From Sphingobacterium thalpophilum (GTDB lineage: Bacteria; Bacteroidota; Bacteroidia; Sphingobacteriales; Sphingobacteriaceae): DNA of 64,000 nucleotides. Shown here piece after piece: positions 28,586 to 37,730 of the stretch. A program made the translations under genes and the position numbers. The stretch is from the NCBI RefSeq assembly GCF_038396785.1, contig NZ_CP151087.1, positions 5,146,001 to 5,210,000 of the forward strand, written 5' to 3'. Position 1 is the stretch's first letter, and the number at the start of each line of letters is the position of its first letter. The notes under the pieces are model-generated. The model saw nothing but the letters and a program-made list of their open reading frames with translations, ran no database searches and had not been told where the DNA came from.

Positions 28586-30295
28586 TTAGTATCCGGGATT
28601 CTGTTGCAATGACGGAGTTAGTGTGAAAACACTCTGACCAATAGGATAAATTTTAGTATGATCACTATTATCAGGTTCTTTATCCCACCATTTTCCAGAA
28701 TTGAATTTACCCCAACGAATTAAATCGGTTCGGCGTCTTCCTTCGACCAAGAACTCGCGACCCCATTCATCGATCATTTCCTGATCGCTCAATTGCTGTC
28801 CCGACTCCAGGTACAGGCTGTTTGAGCCAGTTGGATAGTTACGCTTACGCACCGCATTCAACAATTTTGCGGCGGATCCTTTATCGCCGGTTCTATATTT
28901 ACATTCAGCTAGTGAATAATAAATTTCAGCAAGTCTAATCTCTGCAAATGCCGAAGAAATGGTATTTGGATCCTTAGAAGGATATATCGGATATTTCGCA
29001 ACCCATAAGCCAGAGTTGTCATCTGCATGGTTCATATTGGATTCTTTATCTGCGATCTTTGTTCCCGGAGGGGTATCTTTAAACCATCCCACCTGATCAC
29101 GGGCAAAGATGGTATATCCTCGGTTGCTTTTGACCAATTTTGTCGGATCGCTATAATAGGGGAGGTAACCGAACAAAAACATACCTTCTCTTTTACTATT
29201 GCCAAGATTTTTATATTTCTTTAATCGAAGATCATCTGGATAGCGCTGAAATTTGATAAAGGGCTTACCGAGGGCAAAATTATACTCGACACTGTCCACA
29301 TCCCGTCCTGGCTGAAGGGCATAGCGGGTATTCATATTTCCGAAATCGGTAAAGCCGAAGAAATTTTGAGCCTGATGCGGTGCCATCCACCAATACATAT
29401 CCGAACTATAATGCCAGTGTGTGCGGGCCAAAGTTGCAGGGAATCCGTAGATAACTTCACTGGAATTTGCGTTATCGTAATCAAAAGGTTTTGACCATAT
29501 CGTTTCCAATTGGTAATTGCCATATTTTCCGTCTATGATATCCTGACATACCGCAGCACATTCAGCATATTTGCTTTGACCCGTATAAACTTCAGCATTC
29601 AGATAAAGTCTGGCCAATAAGGCTGCGGCTCCGCCTTTTGTCCATCTACCAATACCCGTTGTGCCAAGATCCTGACGGAGTGGCAATCCGGGAATAGCAT
29701 CTTTCAGTTCTTTTTCAATAAAGGCGAAGGTTTCAGCAGGTGTCGCTTGCGGCGGAGTTGCAGTTTCACCCTTTACTTTTGTTACCAGTGGAATATTCCG
29801 GTATAAATCAAAAGCCCGTAGGTTGAACCAGGCCCGGAGTGTCTTCAGCTCAGCCACAAAGTCGGCCTTTTCCGCTTCAGTGATCTGAACTTTTTGGATA
29901 TCCACCTTTTCGATATCCTCAAGCGAGTTTGTCGCTAAACTGATACCCTGAAAAAGAGCTTTCCACATATCACTGGTATAATCATCCTGAACTGTCCAGG
30001 TATGGTAATGAGCCCGTTGGTATTTGCCTCCATCAAACCAGTCGCCATCCCTATTTGGGGTCATCAATTGGTCGGCAGGGAGTTCCTGCGCGTAAAATAG
30101 ACCACCACCCTGAATCGACCAAAAGGCATGTTCAAACGGTCTCAAAAAATCACGGATTACATCTTCTCTTTTCTGTAAGAAATTGTCAGAAGTAATTTTA
30201 TCATATAAGGTTTCGTCAAGCTTGGTACAGCTTGCGCTTCCCAAAATTAGGGTGCTAATGGAAAGGGGAATTATATAACGTAATGAAAATTTCAT
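28586..30295 (-). CDS. SusD/RagB-family outer-membrane lipoprotein
   Basis: 569 residues. Lipoprotein signal (YIIPLSISTLILGSASCTK, lipobox Cys), N-terminal helical segment (LDETLYDKITSDNF), TPR-like helices (LKTLRAWFNLRAFDLYRNIPLV, ALLARLYLNAEVYTG) and the C-terminal motif (MIDEWGREFLVEGRRRTDLIRWGKF). It forms the lid of the SusC transporter encoded 20 bases upstream. Together with the SusE-like, GH27-like and GH97 products it makes a complete surface-to-periplasm glucan degradation line. Confidence 0.93.
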   Translation of the reverse strand: MKFSLRYIIPLSISTLILGSASCTKLDETLYDKITSDNFLQKREDVIRDFLRPFEHAFWSIQGGGLFYAQELPADQLMTPNRDGDWFDGGKYQRAHYHTWTVQDDYTSDMWKALFQGISLATNSLEDIEKVDIQKVQITEAEKADFVAELKTLRAWFNLRAFDLYRNIPLVTKVKGETATPPQATPAETFAFIEKELKDAIPGLPLRQDLGTTGIGRWTKGGAAALLARLYLNAEVYTGQSKYAECAAVCQDIIDGKYGNYQLETIWSKPFDYDNANSSEVIYGFPATLARTHWHYSSDMYWWMAPHQAQNFFGFTDFGNMNTRYALQPGRDVDSVEYNFALGKPFIKFQRYPDDLRLKKYKNLGNSKREGMFLFGYLPYYSDPTKLVKSNRGYTIFARDQVGWFKDTPPGTKIADKESNMNHADDNSGLWVAKYPIYPSKDPNTISSAFAEIRLAEIYYSLAECKYRTGDKGSAAKLLNAVRKRNYPTGSNSLYLESGQQLSDQEMIDEWGREFLVEGRRRTDLIRWGKFNSGKWWDKEPDNSDHTKIYPIGQSVFTLTPSLQQNPGY

Positions 30296-30315
30296 CTCTT
30301 TGTTGTGTTTAATCG

Positions 30316-33315
30316 TTAGAATTTAACCTGTAAGCCTGCTAGGAATTGTGCCGTCGATGGATAGTAAGACAAGGAAGTATTTATACCGGGTGTTAGTCCA
30401 TTAACGGATATTGCTTCAGGATCACCTGTTGTAAACTTGGTGAAAGTATATAGATTCCGTGCTACGGCATACACCCGGATCGAACTGATTTGCTTGACAG
30501 GAGGTTTGATATTATAACCAATCGTAATATTGTCGATTTTTACAAAATCACCTTTCTCCAAGAAGTAATCCGAAAGAGTAGAATAGGTCTCTGCATTGGT
30601 CAACGCAGCATATTTGCCATTTCCATAAGCCGATTTGAGCACGTTCGCACCAGATTGCGTAACTGGGGTTCCCAGATAAAAAGCGGTCGTGTTAAAGAGG
30701 TCGTATTTAAATGAACCTCGTAAAAATACCGAAAGATCGAAGTTTTTGTAGGTAAAGTTCTGTCCCAAACTGGCGGTAAACAATGGTAATCCATTGCCTA
30801 CAAAACGTTTATCCTCTTCCTTTGCTGTATTTCCGGGTATAATATTGTTGTCCTTATCATACACCATCAAACGTCCAGTGGCGTCGATACCGGCAGATTC
30901 GTACATATAGAAACTGCCGATTCTCCGTCCTTCTTCCAGACGTTGAGCTGGTCCGGGAGACCCCGGCGAAGGCATATAGGACATGAATTGAAAGTTTTGC
31001 CCCTTATAAATGTCATTTGAAAAGGAAACGAATTTATTGCTATTTGATGCTCCAGCGAAACTTACCGAATATGAAAAATCTTTCTGGGTGAGGATTTTAG
31101 CATTTAATTGCACCTCCAGGCCCGAATTTTTCATAGTACCTACATTGGCAAAGGTTGTTGTTAACACGAATGGTGGAACCGGAACGTTATAAGAGCCTAG
31201 CAGATCTTTATTGGTACGTACATAATAATTGATACTACCACTTATTTTTCGTTGGAAAAGATCAAAATCGACACCGAAATTTAAGTTCTGTGCTTTTTCC
31301 CAACGAAGGTCATAGTTGGTATTCTGACTGGGACCCCAAACTTGGTATGATGCCCCGTTAAACGCAAAATAACCATAACCTTGATAAGTATCTAACGAAA
31401 GGTAACTGCCAAAGTCCTGATTACCGGTCTCACCGTAATCTGCTCGAAGTTTCAGGTCGTTGATCCAAGAAGCTTTCGGAAAGAAATCCTCCTCCATAAT
31501 TCGCCAGCCTAACGAGAGAGCGGGGAAATAACCCCATTTGTTCAGTCTTCCAAATTTAGAAGAACCTTCATAGCGCAAACTTGCCGATGCATAATATTTA
31601 TTTGCCAAATCATAATTTACCCTTCCAAAAAAAGCGATCAGTTTCGCATCATTTTTATATGAACCAACCGATCTGAACGTGTAATCACCAGGCTGTGGAT
31701 TGGTAGGAATAGGGACGTCATATTGACCTGAGCCCAGATTGTTATACGTCAGTACATCGGATGGGAAATTTTGGTTACCTGCATTCATTCCTGAATACAG
31801 AAAATAATTATATGCATATCCTCCTAATACGTTAATATTATGTCTTCCGAAACTTTGTTTGTAGTTTCCTGTCCATTCAAATACATACTGGTCACTTTTT
31901 TTATAATTTCTTCCCGCTGAATTTCTACCACTATTTCCATTAATTGCGCCTGTATTGTAGGACGGTGTAAAATTGAAATCAAAAAAATCAGAAGATTGTT
32001 GTGCCAACGTTACCTGTGTAGACAAGTTTTCCAAAATGTTAAGTTTAAAAGCTGCATTCCAGTCCAGGTACTTTCCCTCGGTTCCATCCAATACCGTGCG
32101 AAGCTCTTCAACAGGATTATAAGCTCCAGAAAAACCCGTATTGATATAATTGAATAAGTTTGGATTTTTTGCATCCATCACCGGCAATGTTGGATTTAGT
32201 GTCAAACTTTGATTGAATGCATTATAACTGGCATTATTTGCTTTAAGGAATCTGGGCGCAATGGTTACAGTGGCTGTATACAGGTTATTGGCCGAGGTAT
32301 GGGACAGATTCAACCGCGCCCCGTATTCTTTCTTGTCTGAACGTAAGTCCAATCCATGAGCATTGCGCAGGTCAAATGAGACGATATAATTGGTTTGTCT
32401 GTTTCCACCAGCTAACTGAAGCGTGTTTTTTTGATTAAAGGCGAATTTGCGCGATACTTCGTTAAACCAATTGGTATTTCCTCCAAAATCCCTTCCTCGG
32501 TTGTGTTTTAAAAAATCTTCGGCACTGAGAACCTGGATACGGTTATTCGGTAAGTCAAAACTCGCATATCCATCATAAAATGCGTAAGGCTCAGATGTGC
32601 CTTTTTTTGTTGTGATAATAATTACGCCATTGCTCCCACGTGTTCCATAGATAGCAGAAGCTGCACCTCCTTTGAGTATATCGATTGATTCAATATCGTT
32701 TTGATTTAAGTTGTCAACATTTCCCCCAGGAACACCATTAACCACATAAAGCGGTCCAAGTCCGGCGTTGCGGGAAGACACACCACGTAGTTGCAGACTG
32801 GGAGAGGAATTCGGATCTGACTGGCCAGTGTTTACTACACTGAGTCCCGCTACCTTGCCAGCAAGAGCATTAAGTACGCCATTTCCACCAAATACGTTGA
32901 GATCCTTACCGTTTAGATGTGTAATGGCGCTGGTTACTTCTTTTTTATCTAGGGTTCCGTAGCCAACTACTACAACGTCCGCTAATCTTTCTTCATTTGT
33001 TTCAAGCGTTAGATTATAGACAGTGGCGTTATCAATATTCTTTTCCAATTTTTTATAGCCTAGAAAACTTATCTGTAATTTATCCCCGACATTTACTGCG
33101 GATAGTGCAAATCTTCCTTCGTCATCTGTTTTAGTAGCTTTTGGTTTTCCGGATACGGTAATAGAAACACCGGCCATTGGTTTACCTGTCACATCAAGAA
33201 TTTTCCCTTGAATGTTTTTTTCTTGAGCTTGTGCCCATGTCATTATCAGTATCCACATAAACACAGTTAATAGATACTTTAAAGACGAGCACTGTCTTAA
33301 ATAGATTACCCTCAT
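30316..33315 (-). CDS. SusC-family TonB-dependent outer-membrane transporter
   Basis: 999 residues. Signal peptide (YLLTVFMWILIMTWAQAQ), CarboxypepD_reg domain (IQGKILDVTGKPMAGVSITV), TonB-box region (LADVVVVGYGTLDKKEVT), plug (NALAGKVAGLSVVNTG, LQLRGVSSR, IESIDILKGGAASAIYGTRGSNGVIIITTKK) and barrel ending in F (LAGLQVKF). First gene of the operon SusC-SusD-SusE-like-GH27-GH97. There is no STN domain; control would come from a separate regulator, of which only a DUF6377 3' fragment is left upstream (33650-34075). The ligand is probably an alpha-glucan oligosaccharide. Confidence 0.93.
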   Translation of the reverse strand: MRVIYLRQCSSLKYLLTVFMWILIMTWAQAQEKNIQGKILDVTGKPMAGVSITVSGKPKATKTDDEGRFALSAVNVGDKLQISFLGYKKLEKNIDNATVYNLTLETNEERLADVVVVGYGTLDKKEVTSAITHLNGKDLNVFGGNGVLNALAGKVAGLSVVNTGQSDPNSSPSLQLRGVSSRNAGLGPLYVVNGVPGGNVDNLNQNDIESIDILKGGAASAIYGTRGSNGVIIITTKKGTSEPYAFYDGYASFDLPNNRIQVLSAEDFLKHNRGRDFGGNTNWFNEVSRKFAFNQKNTLQLAGGNRQTNYIVSFDLRNAHGLDLRSDKKEYGARLNLSHTSANNLYTATVTIAPRFLKANNASYNAFNQSLTLNPTLPVMDAKNPNLFNYINTGFSGAYNPVEELRTVLDGTEGKYLDWNAAFKLNILENLSTQVTLAQQSSDFFDFNFTPSYNTGAINGNSGRNSAGRNYKKSDQYVFEWTGNYKQSFGRHNINVLGGYAYNYFLYSGMNAGNQNFPSDVLTYNNLGSGQYDVPIPTNPQPGDYTFRSVGSYKNDAKLIAFFGRVNYDLANKYYASASLRYEGSSKFGRLNKWGYFPALSLGWRIMEEDFFPKASWINDLKLRADYGETGNQDFGSYLSLDTYQGYGYFAFNGASYQVWGPSQNTNYDLRWEKAQNLNFGVDFDLFQRKISGSINYYVRTNKDLLGSYNVPVPPFVLTTTFANVGTMKNSGLEVQLNAKILTQKDFSYSVSFAGASNSNKFVSFSNDIYKGQNFQFMSYMPSPGSPGPAQRLEEGRRIGSFYMYESAGIDATGRLMVYDKDNNIIPGNTAKEEDKRFVGNGLPLFTASLGQNFTYKNFDLSVFLRGSFKYDLFNTTAFYLGTPVTQSGANVLKSAYGNGKYAALTNAETYSTLSDYFLEKGDFVKIDNITIGYNIKPPVKQISSIRVYAVARNLYTFTKFTTGDPEAISVNGLTPGINTSLSYYPSTAQFLAGLQVKF

Positions 33316-33394
33316 AAATTGGTTGTTTAAAATTTTTAAATTATCCCTTTTTTGCTGCTTAGGTATTTTCTAAAACAGCCATTGGTTACAGTTC

Positions 33395-33402
33395 CAAATC
33401 TA
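33395..33402 (-). promoter_or_regulatory. Possible Bacteroidota -7 box for the SusC operon
   Basis: TAGATTTG matches the Bacteroidota -7 consensus TAnnTTTG, 80 bases before the SusC start. No well-spaced TTTG -33 box is seen, so this is tentative. Confidence 0.3.
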
Positions 33403-33480
33403 GAGAAACCAAATCCCAGGAAAAAGATCGTAAACGCAAAATATAAGTCTGGAGAATGTTTAAGTATTTGATTATTAGGT

Positions 33481-33520
33481 GTTATATCTATATTTTTCCA
33501 AAGAAAAATATAGATATAAC
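33481..33520. repeat. Perfect 18-bp hairpin between the SusC promoter region and the regulator relic
   Basis: Two perfect 18-base arms (33481-33498 and 33503-33520, GTTATATCTATATTTTTC and its complement) flank a 4-base loop. It stands 130 bases downstream of the DUF6377 relic stop (minus strand) and 165 bases upstream of the SusC start. It may be the regulator's transcription end, or an operator-like dyad for SusC. No T-run follows on the minus strand. Confidence 0.6.
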
Positions 33521-33649
33521 GGCAGTAAATTAGGTAGGGAAATTGCGTTTAGCGTACCGAATAATCTAAATTTAGCACGCAGTACGATATGTAATACAGC
33601 GAATCAAAGCTGTATAGATGGGTATTTAAAAGTATCGGGTGTCTTGTTT

Positions 33650-34075
33650 CTAAATACTTTTAATCGTTCCGATCTGCATGATGTTTTTATCAAATTCATC
33701 CTTATCTATGATAGCTTTGCTTTTAATTTTTGCACGATAAGTATAAATTGTGTTTAAGGAACAATGGAGAAATCCAGCAATTTTGGATGAATCATTGACA
33801 CCGAGTCTGATTAGGGCGAAGATGCGTAATTCGGTATTCAAGAGCTCATTCGTTTTAAGCATTATCTTTCCATCTTCGGTAAGCAACGAGTTTAAATCGT
33901 CTACAAAACTGGGAAAGAGATGAAGAAAAATATGATCAAAGGTATTAAACAGTTCCTTTTTCTCTTTGTCTATTCTCTCGTTAGATTTGACCAGGTTAAG
34001 GAGCTCCGAAATTTTGTCTCCCATGATCATTTTCTTTATTAAGGTCTGAAATTTCTCCAATTTCGTGATGTACAT
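33650..34075 (-). pseudogene. 3' fragment of a DUF6377-type membrane regulator
   Basis: About 135 residues matching the C-terminus of DUF6377 regulators (FLHLFPSFVDDLNSLL, LLNTELRIFALIRLGVNDSSKIAGFL, NTIYTYRAKIKSKAI, KNIMQIGTIKSI), whose end is a LuxR-like helix-turn-helix. Full-length family members have about 500-550 residues with TPR repeats and a membrane helix and commonly regulate adjacent sus-like operons. Everything upstream of residue KLEKFQTLI is gone; at about 34047-34075 the sequence passes into an IS21 istB gene on the opposite strand. The Sus operon has thus lost its likely activator, so its regulation may be altered. Confidence 0.75.
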
Positions 34076-34238
34076 TGATCTGATGGAAATAATTGAAGAT
34101 AGACACGCTAAGGCCTCGACAATAATTGCCAGTCAGTTACCTGTGGCCAGCTGGTATGATGTAATCGGTGAAGATACAATTGCAGACGCAATACTCGATA
34201 GACTGATCCATGGATCTTACAGAATCGAACTTAAAGGC
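34065..34238 (+). pseudogene. IS21-family istB gene, internal 3' part left of the RIT element
   Basis: The frame encodes LMEIIEDRHAKASTIIASQLP, then WYDVIGEDTIADAILDRL and RIELKG, the conserved C-terminal section of the IS21 helper ATPase IstB. The ATPase core and all of istA are missing upstream: the sequence begins abruptly at the DUF6377 fragment. At 34238 the frame runs into the RIT element terminal repeat, giving an artificial ending YDNNMDM-stop (34262). The true last codons lie at 37759-37782. Confidence 0.85.
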
Positions 34239-34270
34239 TATGACAACAATATGGATATGTAAAGTCCATT
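34233..34270 (+). repeat. RIT left terminal inverted repeat
   Basis: 38 bases identical to the reverse complement of 37693-37730 (39 with the adjoining T at 34232 and A at 37731). A shorter inverted partner of its inner part, GGACTTTACATA, lies at 34317-34328 just inside the element. Confidence 0.92.
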
Positions 34271-34332
34271 GAAAGGTACATTGATTCACAGAGCATTGCG
34301 TTACGGCTTTACATTTGGACTTTACATAATCG

Positions 34333-35385
34333 TTATTTCTTACCCAGCCCTTTCAGCCAAGTTATCAAGTTACTGTTATCGATCCATTCTCCGGTAACCT
34401 GGTTAGGTGTAAGGCATTCCGATGCCTGTTCTATAGCCTCTCTTTTCTGTTTTGAGTCGGCCCTTGCATATATCTCTGTGGTCTGGACCGAGGTATGCCC
34501 CAAAAGATCCCTTATCCAAACCAGATTTACACCAGATTGCAACAGGTGGATTGCGCGACTATGCCTTAACTGATGGCAACTGGTAACCTCGGGAATAAGA
34601 TTAGAATCGTATATACGGGCCATATCTGCATATTTCTTTAAGATATAGGTTATACCGGCTCTGGTGAGTTTATTCCCCGCGCTATTACAAAAGATCGGTC
34701 TTTTTATATCAATCTCGTAGTCAACATTGTACCTTTCCATATACTTCTTGAGTATTACGACGACATGCTCAGAAAGCGGTACTATTCTCACTTTTCTTCC
34801 TTTTCCATATACCTTGATCGAGTATGGCTGATACTGTATTCGCATTGACTCTACCGTCAGGTCAGCCAGTTCCTGTACCCGACAACCTGTATCATACATC
34901 AAAGCAAGGACCGTAAGGTGTCTCAGCCCTTGATAAGATGCACTATCCGGTTGTTCAAGTAGAAGCTTTATTCCTTCTTTTGTAAAGTATACCGGGGTAG
35001 GATGTGCTTTTTTCAGATTTCCAATCTTCAGGACTTTTTGCCACTGATCCAGGTATTCGATGCTATCATACTGAAGATATGCTACAAAGGAATGTATCGC
35101 TGCCAATCTATTATTGCGCGTCGCAATACTGTTTCCCTGCCGCTCAATCAGCCATCGTAGATATTCAACCACATTATCCCTATTAATATCTGACAAAATC
35201 GCATTTTCAATCTTTATCTGTTTCTCATCCCTCAAGAAGGAAAAAAAGGAGACAAAACCATCGCGGTACGCGGATATGGTATTGGGGCTGACGTTTCGCT
35301 CGTGCGGAAGATACACACCAAGGAAACCTGTGATATATTTTGCTATGTTATTCGTTGCCATCTTTTTGGGGATATATAAATTCAT
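34333..35385 (-). CDS. RIT tyrosine recombinase, third gene
   Basis: 350 residues (or 342 from the ATG at 35361). N-terminal SAM-like core-binding domain (YLPHERNVSPNTISAYRDGFVSFFSFL), catalytic domain with Arg in DTGCRVQELADL, Lys in GKGRKVRIVPL, HQLRHSRAIHLL, LLGHTSVQTTEIY with the Tyr nucleophile. All catalytic residues are present. It overlaps the stop of the second recombinase gene, indicating translational coupling. In RIT elements the three recombinases are always found together, suggesting that they act as one complex; the division of labour is not known to me. Confidence 0.9.
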   Translation of the reverse strand: MNLYIPKKMATNNIAKYITGFLGVYLPHERNVSPNTISAYRDGFVSFFSFLRDEKQIKIENAILSDINRDNVVEYLRWLIERQGNSIATRNNRLAAIHSFVAYLQYDSIEYLDQWQKVLKIGNLKKAHPTPVYFTKEGIKLLLEQPDSASYQGLRHLTVLALMYDTGCRVQELADLTVESMRIQYQPYSIKVYGKGRKVRIVPLSEHVVVILKKYMERYNVDYEIDIKRPIFCNSAGNKLTRAGITYILKKYADMARIYDSNLIPEVTSCHQLRHSRAIHLLQSGVNLVWIRDLLGHTSVQTTEIYARADSKQKREAIEQASECLTPNQVTGEWIDNSNLITWLKGLGKK

Positions 35386-36352
35386 TGAGGGAAATACACA
35401 TTTCCAATAGTTCGGGATATTCGTTGCAGGTGAGTCTCACATATTCTTCGGTGGATGTAAGAGACTTGTGTCCCAGACAAGCAGCCAGTAATGGAAGGGC
35501 AGTGTACACATCAAGCCCTTTTCTTATCATTTTTGCAAGAGAATGCGTTGCCATGGTGTGTCTTATATCATGCACCCGAGGACCAAAGCATTCACCTTTA
35601 TATGCAATTCCACATTTCGTATATACCTTTTTGAACCAGTTGTATGCGTTGGCGGAAGACACGGCTGTACCATTCAATTTAATGAAGAATGGACGTTCGC
35701 TATCAGTAACGCCTTTTACGGGGAGCATGCTCCTGTAATGTAAATATTTCAGAAGGGCCTCCTTTAAAGAGCTGCATATGGGAACCAGGCGTTCTTCTCC
35801 ATTTTTAGTATTGCCCCAAGTGCCAACCCTTAATACATTCCTGTCGGGATCCACATCCTTGTTTCGCAGCGAGGTTGCTTCTGTGATTCTTAGGCCTGTA
35901 CTATATAAAAGTCGAAAAAGACAGGGTAGGGATATAATTGGGTCATCTTTTCGATGGCTTCCTCGCTGAAGCCCGTCAGATTCCCGGAATATGGCCAGCA
36001 TCTGCTCTTCAGTGAAGATATAGGGTACAAAACCACGATCGTTCGTACATTTTGGCAAAGGCATGATATATGATTTAACCCCGTGCTCATTCATGTATTT
36101 CGCCAGTTGGGCCAGACGGGAGCATTTTCCATAGAATGTTCTACTACAATCATTTTCCCTGGACTTTGCCCAGGCACCTATCAGATCTTTCGTGATAACT
36201 GGATTTGATAAACCATATATTATGGTGAACTCGTCAAACTCTTTGTAAGTCCATTTGGTTGATAGCACGGTGGACCCACAGGATTCTTTGATCCGGATCA
36301 GGGCTTTCATATAAGGAGCCAATACTCCCCGATAGTCAAATGGATCAGTCAT
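35348..36352 (-). CDS. RIT tyrosine recombinase, second gene
   Basis: 334 residues from the ATG at 36352, which overlaps the first recombinase stop by 8 bases; a start at 36403 further upstream is possible. Catalytic set: Arg in STGLRITEATSL, HDIRHTMATH, CLGHKSLTSTEEYVRL with Tyr. The segment RKGLDVYTALPLLAACLGH between the boxes is typical of RIT middle recombinases and of related integrases in Bacteroidota. The gene is intact and tightly packed between its partners. Confidence 0.9.
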   Translation of the reverse strand: MTDPFDYRGVLAPYMKALIRIKESCGSTVLSTKWTYKEFDEFTIIYGLSNPVITKDLIGAWAKSRENDCSRTFYGKCSRLAQLAKYMNEHGVKSYIMPLPKCTNDRGFVPYIFTEEQMLAIFRESDGLQRGSHRKDDPIISLPCLFRLLYSTGLRITEATSLRNKDVDPDRNVLRVGTWGNTKNGEERLVPICSSLKEALLKYLHYRSMLPVKGVTDSERPFFIKLNGTAVSSANAYNWFKKVYTKCGIAYKGECFGPRVHDIRHTMATHSLAKMIRKGLDVYTALPLLAACLGHKSLTSTEEYVRLTCNEYPELLEMCISLNEFIYPQKDGNE

Positions 36353-37577
36353 AGAACCACCCTCCTCTCTGCGTATAAAAGCAATCGCTGGATTCCGGAA
36401 CATCTAGTACGCATCCCAGCATATGTGACAGGTCTATCCGGACATAGGTTCTTGTTGTATCTGCTTCGGAGTGACCCAGTGTTTCCGATATAATTGAGAT
36501 TGGCGTGGATTTGTCCAGCATTCTTTGCGCCAGACTGAATCTCAATGCATGCCCTCCATGATGCCTGTTCCCGAATTCGATTCCAGAAGACTTAAAAACA
36601 ATTAAGATGGCTCCATGAACCGCTCCTCCATTAAGTGCCCCATATGGAGGACGACAACTTAAAAACACTTTGTCTGACATGGATTTTGGGCGTGCATACC
36701 GAACATAGTCGATAATGGCATTACCAACTATAGGTAAAAGTGGAAGTGTCAATGGATTTCCGGTCTTATATTGCACAAGCGTTATTTTATTGGTTTCCCA
36801 ATTTATGTCGCTAAAACTCAAATTGGCTATATCCGAGACGCGCAGCCCTAGACGGGAGCATAATAATAGCATAGCATAGTTGCGTTTTCCAATATTGCTT
36901 GAACGGGAAATCGATGTCTCTATCTTCTGTACTTCATCTGGAGCATAGAACGAAGGGGCCTTTACACGCTTGATTTTTTTACCAAGTGATTTTAGCATAT
37001 AGGAATAGTCCTTTGCAATTATATTTTCGCGGAAGAGAAATAATAGAAAGCGGCGCGTAGTATCAATATACTCCTTCTGTTGATATTCGCGACTCTCAAC
37101 ATACCTCACTATAGCTTCTTCGGTTATTCCCGAACGATTGTCTATTCCCAGTTCGAGTAGATATTCTATAAAGTTGCTCATTGTTTTTCTGTAACGCTGA
37201 AGTGTCTTCTTCTCATTTAAGCCCAGGGATTTCAAGTATTCAAGATACTGAATAGCGGCGGCGCCGATGTCACCCCGTAAGGGATGTTGTACCACATGCT
37301 GTCTTCTCCCTCCCAGATTGCTATCCAACAAAACATGGGTCAACACTTCAATACTTTTAATAAGGTCGCGATGATGGAATGTAACGTTGAAACCATCACG
37401 GCACGTCAGCATATATTCGTTGCCGACGTTTTCGTCGTAGTCAACCAAGCCTCTTGAGTGCATATAAACAAGGATGCCTTTCTTCCACAACCAATTATAG
37501 GTGTAGATACGACTGCCTGAATATCTGGCCTCTTTTAAAAGTTGGTTAGTACGTTCAATAAGATTTTGAATTTCCAT
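36345..37577 (-). CDS. RIT tyrosine recombinase, first gene
   Basis: 410 residues. The N-terminal extension of about 120 residues precedes a SAM-like domain (YLEYLKSLGLNEKKTLQRYRKTMSNFIEYL) and the catalytic domain with Arg in CSRLGLRVSDIANL, GGHALRFSLAQRML, LGHSEADTTRTYVRID with Tyr. Intact. The region around its start contains the inverted pair TTTCCATAAC (37571-37580) and GTTATGGAAA (37623-37632), whose core resembles the palindrome at the right end of the element, possibly recombinase-binding or autoregulatory sites. Confidence 0.9.
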   Translation of the reverse strand: MEIQNLIERTNQLLKEARYSGSRIYTYNWLWKKGILVYMHSRGLVDYDENVGNEYMLTCRDGFNVTFHHRDLIKSIEVLTHVLLDSNLGGRRQHVVQHPLRGDIGAAAIQYLEYLKSLGLNEKKTLQRYRKTMSNFIEYLLELGIDNRSGITEEAIVRYVESREYQQKEYIDTTRRFLLFLFRENIIAKDYSYMLKSLGKKIKRVKAPSFYAPDEVQKIETSISRSSNIGKRNYAMLLLCSRLGLRVSDIANLSFSDINWETNKITLVQYKTGNPLTLPLLPIVGNAIIDYVRYARPKSMSDKVFLSCRPPYGALNGGAVHGAILIVFKSSGIEFGNRHHGGHALRFSLAQRMLDKSTPISIISETLGHSEADTTRTYVRIDLSHMLGCVLDVPESSDCFYTQRGGWFYD

Positions 37578-37692
37578 AACTTTTACTATTTATGTTGATA
37601 TATTGTAATATGCAACACTAACGTTATGGAAAGCAATTATGTGTAGTCGTATTAATAATTGGCTATAAATGAATTTTGAGAAGAGATCTGAT

Positions 37693-37730
37693 AATGGACT
37701 TTACATATCCATATTGTTGTCATAGCCTTT
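37693..37730 (-). repeat. RIT right terminal inverted repeat
   Basis: Perfect reverse complement of 34233-34270. Its outer end merges with the 34-bp palindrome at 37725-37758. Confidence 0.92.

Noticed and set aside
34333..37577. Three recombinases as an integron or conjugative-element integrase
   Set aside because: No integron attC arrays or transfer genes; gene overlap and the terminal inverted repeat fit a RIT element.
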